From: Desulfuromonadales bacterium
GTDB lineage: Bacteria; Desulfobacterota; Desulfuromonadia; Desulfuromonadales; UBA2294
Direction of reading: 5' to 3'
DNA: 10,522 bases
Assembly: GCA_030591795.1 (NCBI GenBank)
Contig: JAUVAJ010000025.1
Span: forward strand, 1 to 10,522
Shown here: positions 6,742 to 10,522 of the stretch, in pieces
Numbering within the stretch: position 1 is the first letter of the stretch
Layout: each line of letters starts with the position of its first letter
Notes under the pieces: generated by a model
Told to the model about the DNA's origin: nothing
The model's database searches: none
What the model saw: only the letters and a program-made list of their open reading frames with translations
Position numbers and translations under genes: made by a program

Positions 6742-8421
6742 ATGCTGAATGAACTGACTATTCGCAATTTTGCCACCATTGACCGTCTGCAGGTCGAGTT
6801 TCGCCAGGGGTTTAATGTCCTGACCGGTGAAACCGGTGCCGGCAAGTCGATTATTATCGACGCTGTCGGGTTGTTGTTGGGCGAGCGAGCTCGACCGGAG
6901 CTGATTCGATCCGATACCGATGAGGCATCAGTCGAGGCGCTGCTTGATCTGGCCGACAGCCCGGGTGTGCAGCAGCGTCTTGAAGCCGAGGGGTTTGCTG
7001 AAGGGGATGAACTCCTCATCCGGCGGACGATTAACCGCAATGGCAAGAACCGGGTTTACCTCAACGGTGCGCTTGCTACCCTGACACAATTGCAAACAAT
7101 TTCGGCTGATCTGATGGTGATCTATGGTCAGCATGAGCAGCAACAGTTGCAGCGCGCCTCAGCCCATCTTGATTTGTTGGATCGTTATACCGGGTTAGAG
7201 GGCGAGGTTGCTGCCTGTGGTGAATTATTTGCTGAAATGCGGGAGTTGCAACGGCATATCGAGAAGTTGGCGCTGGCTGAACGTGACCGGCAGCAACGCC
7301 TTGACCTGTTGCTGTTTCAGCAGCAGGAACTCGATCAGGCCTCTCTGCTGGAAGGTGAGGATGTTGAGCTTGAAACTGAGCGCAAGCGATTACTGAATGC
7401 CGGCAAATTAGCCGAGGCCTGTAATGGTGGCTATGCCGACCTCTACGAGGGGGAGGGCGCCATTTGTGAGCGGTTGTCGCTGTTGGCAACTACCCAGGAG
7501 AATCTGGCCGATATAGACCCGGTTTTCGTTGAAATGGCCGAAGCGGTCCGTCAGGCGCAGTATGGACTGGAAGATGTTGCTACGCGTTTGCGTGATCACG
7601 CAGGTAGTGTGGTATTCGACCCGCAGCGACAGAATGAGGTTGAGGAGCGTCTGGCGATAATTGCCACCCTGAAACGCAAGTATGCACCAACCATAACCGA
7701 AATATTGCAACATAGGGACGATATTGAAACTGAATTGGCGGAATTGAATGATGTTGATGCCACTCACGCTGCCCTTTCTGGTCAACTTGATGCCGTTAAA
7801 AAGCGTTTAAACAGTGTTGCAGACAGTCTCAGTAGTAAAAGAGCCGCGGCGGCAAAACGGTTGAGTCGTGCTGTCGCCACCGAACTTGCTGACTTGGCGA
7901 TGGAAAAGGCACGGTTTGATGTTCGCTTGGAAACACTCGAAGAACTTGTGGCCAAAGGCGGGGAACAGTGTCAGTTTTATCTTTCCGCTAACCCGGGCGA
8001 ACCGCCTAAACCACTGAGCCGGATTGCATCCGGCGGTGAATTGTCACGCATTATGCTGGCAATCCGTCGTTCGATTCCACAGGCTGGGGGGACGACAACT
8101 TTGGTTTTTGACGAGGTTGATGCCGGGATCGGTGGTGTTGCCGCGAGTAAAGTTGGTGAAAAACTTCAAGCTGTGGCACGCGGGTTGCAGTTACTCTGTG
8201 TGACGCACCTGCCGCAGGTAGCTGCTTATGCCGACTGGCATTATCGGGTTGAAAAGCACCAGAGTGATGCGGTCACCCGGACAAGTTTAACTATCCTTGA
8301 TTCTGAGGACCGGGTGGTTGAGATGGCACGGATGCTGGGTGGTTCACAAATTACCGATCGAACGGTGGAGCATGCCCGGGAGTTGATTGCTTCATCGAAT
8401 AAATTGTCAGGAAATGAGTGA
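6742..8421 (+). CDS. recN: DNA repair protein RecN
   Basis: 559 residues, close to E. coli RecN (553). RecN is an SMC-like ATPase that acts early in double-strand break repair and holds DNA ends or sisters together. Walker A GETGAGKS is at residues 29-36 after MLNELTIRNFATID. A QHEQQQL motif follows near residue 130, then a long Glu/Leu/Arg-rich coiled-coil region (about 145-380). The ABC signature ASGGELSR is at 429-436, and Walker B with DEVDAGIGG at about 457-466. The C-terminal VTHLPQVAAYAD block is typical. The start has no Shine-Dalgarno at a normal distance: GGGGGGAG at 6716-6723 is 18 bases away inside the end of nadK, so translation may be coupled to nadK. Confidence 0.97.
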   Translation: MLNELTIRNFATIDRLQVEFRQGFNVLTGETGAGKSIIIDAVGLLLGERARPELIRSDTDEASVEALLDLADSPGVQQRLEAEGFAEGDELLIRRTINRNGKNRVYLNGALATLTQLQTISADLMVIYGQHEQQQLQRASAHLDLLDRYTGLEGEVAACGELFAEMRELQRHIEKLALAERDRQQRLDLLLFQQQELDQASLLEGEDVELETERKRLLNAGKLAEACNGGYADLYEGEGAICERLSLLATTQENLADIDPVFVEMAEAVRQAQYGLEDVATRLRDHAGSVVFDPQRQNEVEERLAIIATLKRKYAPTITEILQHRDDIETELAELNDVDATHAALSGQLDAVKKRLNSVADSLSSKRAAAAKRLSRAVATELADLAMEKARFDVRLETLEELVAKGGEQCQFYLSANPGEPPKPLSRIASGGELSRIMLAIRRSIPQAGGTTTLVFDEVDAGIGGVAASKVGEKLQAVARGLQLLCVTHLPQVAAYADWHYRVEKHQSDAVTRTSLTILDSEDRVVEMARMLGGSQITDRTVEHARELIASSNKLSGNE

Positions 8422-8431
8422 GTTAATTAAT

Positions 8432-8884
8432 ATGGTGCGTTGCGCAAAAATATCTGATGCCAGACCGATTCACCAACTGCTTCTCAAGTATGCGAATGAT
8501 GGCTTGGTGTTGCCACGTTCTTTATCTGAAATTTATGAATGTATCCGTAACTTCTATGTATATGAAGATCAGGCTGGTGCCGTGATCGGCGCAGTTTGTC
8601 TGCAAATAAGCTGGGAAGACCTGGCTGAAGTCAGGTCATTGGTAGTTGCCGAGCAAGCCTCCGGCCAGGGCGTCGGTCGACAATTGGTCGACCAGTGTCT
8701 TGATGAAGCTAGAGAAGTTGGGCTGCAAAAGGTTTTTGCTTTAACTTATAAAATCACTTTTTTTGAAAAACTTGGTTTTCAGGAGATTGATAAGTCGGAG
8801 TTGCCGCACAAGATTTGGGGTGACTGTATCAAGTGCGCCAAGTTCCCTGAGTGTGATGAAACGGCAATGCAAATCATGCTCTGA
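8432..8884 (+). CDS. GNAT-family N-acetyltransferase, probable short-form ArgA (N-acetylglutamate synthase)
   Basis: 150 residues from this ATG. The protein has a single GNAT fold: EVRSLVV beta strand (66-72), acetyl-CoA loop SGQGVGRQL (77-85), then FFEKLGF (110-116). It ends in SELPHKIWGDCIKC...CDE. This ending is characteristic of the short stand-alone acetyltransferases related to actinobacterial/deltaproteobacterial ArgA, which start arginine synthesis by acetylating glutamate. I know this from the family; the substrate is not proven by sequence. Three cysteines (132, 135, 141) form CX2CX5C near the C-terminus. Start is uncertain: an in-frame ATG at 8414 overlaps the recN stop, but the AGGA before it is only one base away. 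The family normally begins at MVRxAxIxD, so I prefer 8432. Likely translated by coupling to recN. Confidence 0.8.
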   Translation: MVRCAKISDARPIHQLLLKYANDGLVLPRSLSEIYECIRNFYVYEDQAGAVIGAVCLQISWEDLAEVRSLVVAEQASGQGVGRQLVDQCLDEAREVGLQKVFALTYKITFFEKLGFQEIDKSELPHKIWGDCIKCAKFPECDETAMQIML

Positions 8885-8930
8885 GCTGTTTTTACAGACA
8901 AAAGTCGAAGTTGTCTCTTTCATTAAAACC

Positions 8931-8960
8931 TTGACTTTTAACGACGTTTTATCGTATTAG
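8931..8960 (+). promoter_or_regulatory. Sigma-70-like promoter of the M23 peptidase gene
   Basis: TTGACT (8931-8936, 5 of 6 consensus) and TATTAG (8955-8960, 4 of 6) are 18 bases apart. A start site near 8967 would give a leader of about 54 bases containing the hairpin at 8972-8987. This is the strongest promoter candidate in the window. Confidence 0.6.
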
Positions 8961-8971
8961 TCATGTGTTGT

Positions 8972-8987
8972 CCGGGCTACAGCCCGG
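8972..8987 (+). other. Leader hairpin near the predicted transcript 5' end
   Basis: CCGGGC (8972-8977) pairs with GCCCGG (8982-8987) around a TACA loop. No T-run follows, so it is not an intrinsic terminator. It begins about five bases after the predicted start site and could stabilise the mRNA 5' end. On position alone it could also end the upstream recN-acetyltransferase transcript weakly. Confidence 0.45.
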
Positions 8988-9020
8988 TTCAGACTTGACT
9001 GCAATCATGGAATTTTTGTT

Positions 9021-9896
9021 ATGCCTGCGAAGAAATTCACATTACTGATCATACCGGAGGGCTCGCATCAGGTGCGGCGTTTCGCTCTGCAACGCAAGAC
9101 CCTGAAGGGGATTTTGTTCGTTGTTGCCCTGTTTTGTATCGGCTTGACCGCTCTGACGACTGATTACGTTCTGGCCAATCTGGATGAAGCAGAGTTTGCC
9201 CGTCTGCAGCAGGAAAATCAGCAGCAGCGTAATGAACTGCAAAAACTGGTAGCCGGTCTGGAGAGTCTGCAGCGCGAGATGACCCTGCTGGCCCAGAATG
9301 ATGCCAAAGTCCGGGTAATGGCGCAATTAACCAGAGCCAACTCTGATTCAGAGACGTTGGCCGGTGTTGGTGGCCCACCGGAGATTGAAGGTTCAGATTC
9401 CTTCTCAGAAATGCAACGTCGTATCGACCAGATGCGTCGCGATATAGATTTGCGCCGTGAAAGCCAGGAAGAGATCCAGGGCTTTCTCAATGATCAACGC
9501 TCGATGCTGAGTGCTGTACCTGAAGGCTGGCCGACCAAAGGTTGGCTGACCTCTTCGTTCGGGATGCGTAAGTCACCGTTCACCGGCAAGAAGAAGCTCC
9601 ATGAAGGGTATGATATTGCAGCCCGTACCGGTACTCCGATCTACGTTACTGCTGACGGCGTTGTAACCCGTTCGGAAACAACACCCGGTTATGGCAAGTT
9701 GATCGTTATCGATCATGGCTACGGTTACCGTACCTATTATGGCCATAACTCGAAGAACCTGGTTCGGGCCGGACATAGAGTCAAACGGGGTGAGAAAATT
9801 GCCGAGGTCGGAAATACCGGCCGTTCAACCGGCTCACATGTTCATTACGAGATTCGCCGTAACGGCGTCCCGGTCAATCCAAAGAAATTCCTTTAA
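9021..9896 (+). CDS. Membrane-anchored M23 family metallopeptidase (LytM/NlpD-like)
   Basis: 291 residues. One N-terminal membrane segment (about 30-50) follows a basic stretch, so the bulk faces the periplasm. A Gln/Glu/Leu-rich coiled coil runs from about 55 to 100, and a second helical segment from about 128 to 160. The M23/LytM domain covers about 170-291. Zinc ligands are present: His194 and Asp198 in HEGYD, and His275 in HVH (273-275), with His242 in YGH as the further active-site His. The domain therefore looks catalytically intact, unlike EnvC/NlpD activators, and should cut peptidoglycan cross-link peptides. The ribosome site is weak (GGAA about 9 bases before the ATG). It has its own promoter and terminator, so it is probably a single-gene unit. 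Exact paralogue and partner are unknown. Confidence 0.92.
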   Translation: MPAKKFTLLIIPEGSHQVRRFALQRKTLKGILFVVALFCIGLTALTTDYVLANLDEAEFARLQQENQQQRNELQKLVAGLESLQREMTLLAQNDAKVRVMAQLTRANSDSETLAGVGGPPEIEGSDSFSEMQRRIDQMRRDIDLRRESQEEIQGFLNDQRSMLSAVPEGWPTKGWLTSSFGMRKSPFTGKKKLHEGYDIAARTGTPIYVTADGVVTRSETTPGYGKLIVIDHGYGYRTYYGHNSKNLVRAGHRVKRGEKIAEVGNTGRSTGSHVHYEIRRNGVPVNPKKFL

Positions 9897-9904
9897 AACA
9901 GTTC

Positions 9905-9933
9905 AAGCCCCGGCAATCAGCCGGGGCTTTTTT
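9905..9933 (+). terminator. Intrinsic terminator after the M23 gene
   Basis: AGCCCCGGC (9906-9914) pairs with GCCGGGGCT (9920-9928) around the loop AATCA, followed by a T-run to 9933. It starts 9 bases after the stop codon. The minus strand lacks a T-run at the other end, so the structure works only for plus-strand transcripts. Confidence 0.92.
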
Positions 9934-9983
9934 ATTCCAATATTTCCATCCCTGTAACCGGTAAGTTTTTGATTGTCTATGCT

Positions 9984-10522
9984 CTATTCAGCTGCCTCTA
10001 AACCCTCTCTGATCGTTTCATATATAGACAGAGCATCTTTGCCTGCAAGATCTGCGATTTCTTTAATGCTCATCTCTTCTTCTGCCTGAATACCGTGTTC
10101 AGCAAGAATCTGAAGAACAGCTTTACTACTGACTGAATATTCCTGGCAAAGATCAATCAAGGGTCTTTTACCGAGACCGGTCGGGGCTTGCCTGGGGAAG
10201 GTGTTGTGTATCCGTTCACTCAGTGGCGAGATAATCAGGTAAATCTCCTTTGGCGAGGTCTGATTTAAAGCGGCGATTTCAAGTAAAGGCTGATCACTGT
10301 TTTCTACCATAAGGCCGGCGTCTCGTAACCGTTGCAAGCTGAGTTCCAGATCGAGCTGCATTTTTTTGGCAAACGTCTTTATAGATGATAGTTCAGCATG
10401 TCCGTATGGCGGCTCGCCATAAAATTTCTCGGCATCGGCACTGATCGACTCTCCAATGACAATAATGGTCGAAAAGGGCGGGACTTCAAAATATGTACCC
10501 AGAGAAAACAGCACAACAAGGA
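9984..10522 (-). CDS. C-terminal part of a membrane protein resembling the DUF4405 tail, 5'-truncated
   Basis: 178 residues are visible and the frame is open to the right edge, so the N-terminus is missing; the GTG at 10514 is not a convincing start. The first visible residues (LVVLFSLGTYF) look like the end of a membrane helix. They are followed by a VPPFS turn and a soluble tail with EPPYGHAE. From memory this PPF...PPYGHAE arrangement is typical of the segment after the helices in DUF4405 proteins, which are often found with cytochromes and redox genes. I cannot confirm this here. The tail then holds two similar helical units of about 50 residues (see findings), each ending in EIA...IY..I. 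No function is proposed. No clear minus-strand terminator was seen after the TAG stop. Confidence 0.75.
   Translation of the reverse strand, partial: LVVLFSLGTYFEVPPFSTIIVIGESISADAEKFYGEPPYGHAELSSIKTFAKKMQLDLELSLQRLRDAGLMVENSDQPLLEIAALNQTSPKEIYLIISPLSERIHNTFPRQAPTGLGKRPLIDLCQEYSVSSKAVLQILAEHGIQAEEEMSIKEIADLAGKDALSIYETIREGLEAAE

Overview
The window looks like a chromosomal segment of a Desulfuromonadales-type (Geobacter/Desulfuromonas/Pelobacter-like) bacterium. This is an inference. It rests on a very large extracellular-type multiheme c-type cytochrome with Geobacter-style CX4CH/CXXCH modules, next to a housekeeping cluster (rarA, nadK, recN, an ArgA-like acetyltransferase, an M23 peptidase). 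No mobile elements, CRISPR arrays, tRNA or rRNA genes were seen.

Layout. Positions 1-3195 (+) hold the 3' part of a multiheme cytochrome gene whose 5' end lies outside the window. It has 16 CXXCH sites plus four atypical CXnCH sites (n=3, 4, 9, 3), so up to 20 hemes are visible. A hairpin terminator follows, then about 290 bases without a recognisable gene. A second terminator, oriented for the minus strand, closes a two-gene minus-strand operon: rarA (5746-4415), then a secreted formylglycine-generating-enzyme-fold protein that lacks the catalytic cysteine pair (4400-3603). Divergent from rarA runs the plus-strand series nadK (5878-6729), recN (6742-8421) and an ArgA-like GNAT acetyltransferase (8432-8884), tightly spaced and probably co-transcribed. 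A separate promoter with a short leader hairpin precedes a membrane-anchored M23 (LytM/NlpD-like) peptidase (9021-9896), which ends at a strong intrinsic terminator. The right edge holds the C-terminal part of a minus-strand gene (9984 to the edge). It resembles the tail of DUF4405-type membrane proteins and contains an internal duplication.

Functional reading. The cytochrome would take part in electron transfer in the periplasm or outside the cell. RarA and RecN both act in DNA damage and replication-fork maintenance but sit on opposite strands across one intergenic region. NadK makes NADP, the acetyltransferase probably starts arginine synthesis, and the M23 protein remodels the cell wall. 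The most unusual content is in the cytochrome: a repeated paired-heme module whose first motif has variable spacing (CX3, CX4, CX9, CX3), a dockerin-like calcium loop directly after one heme motif, and two leftover C-terminal cysteines that could form a long CX40CH site or a disulfide.
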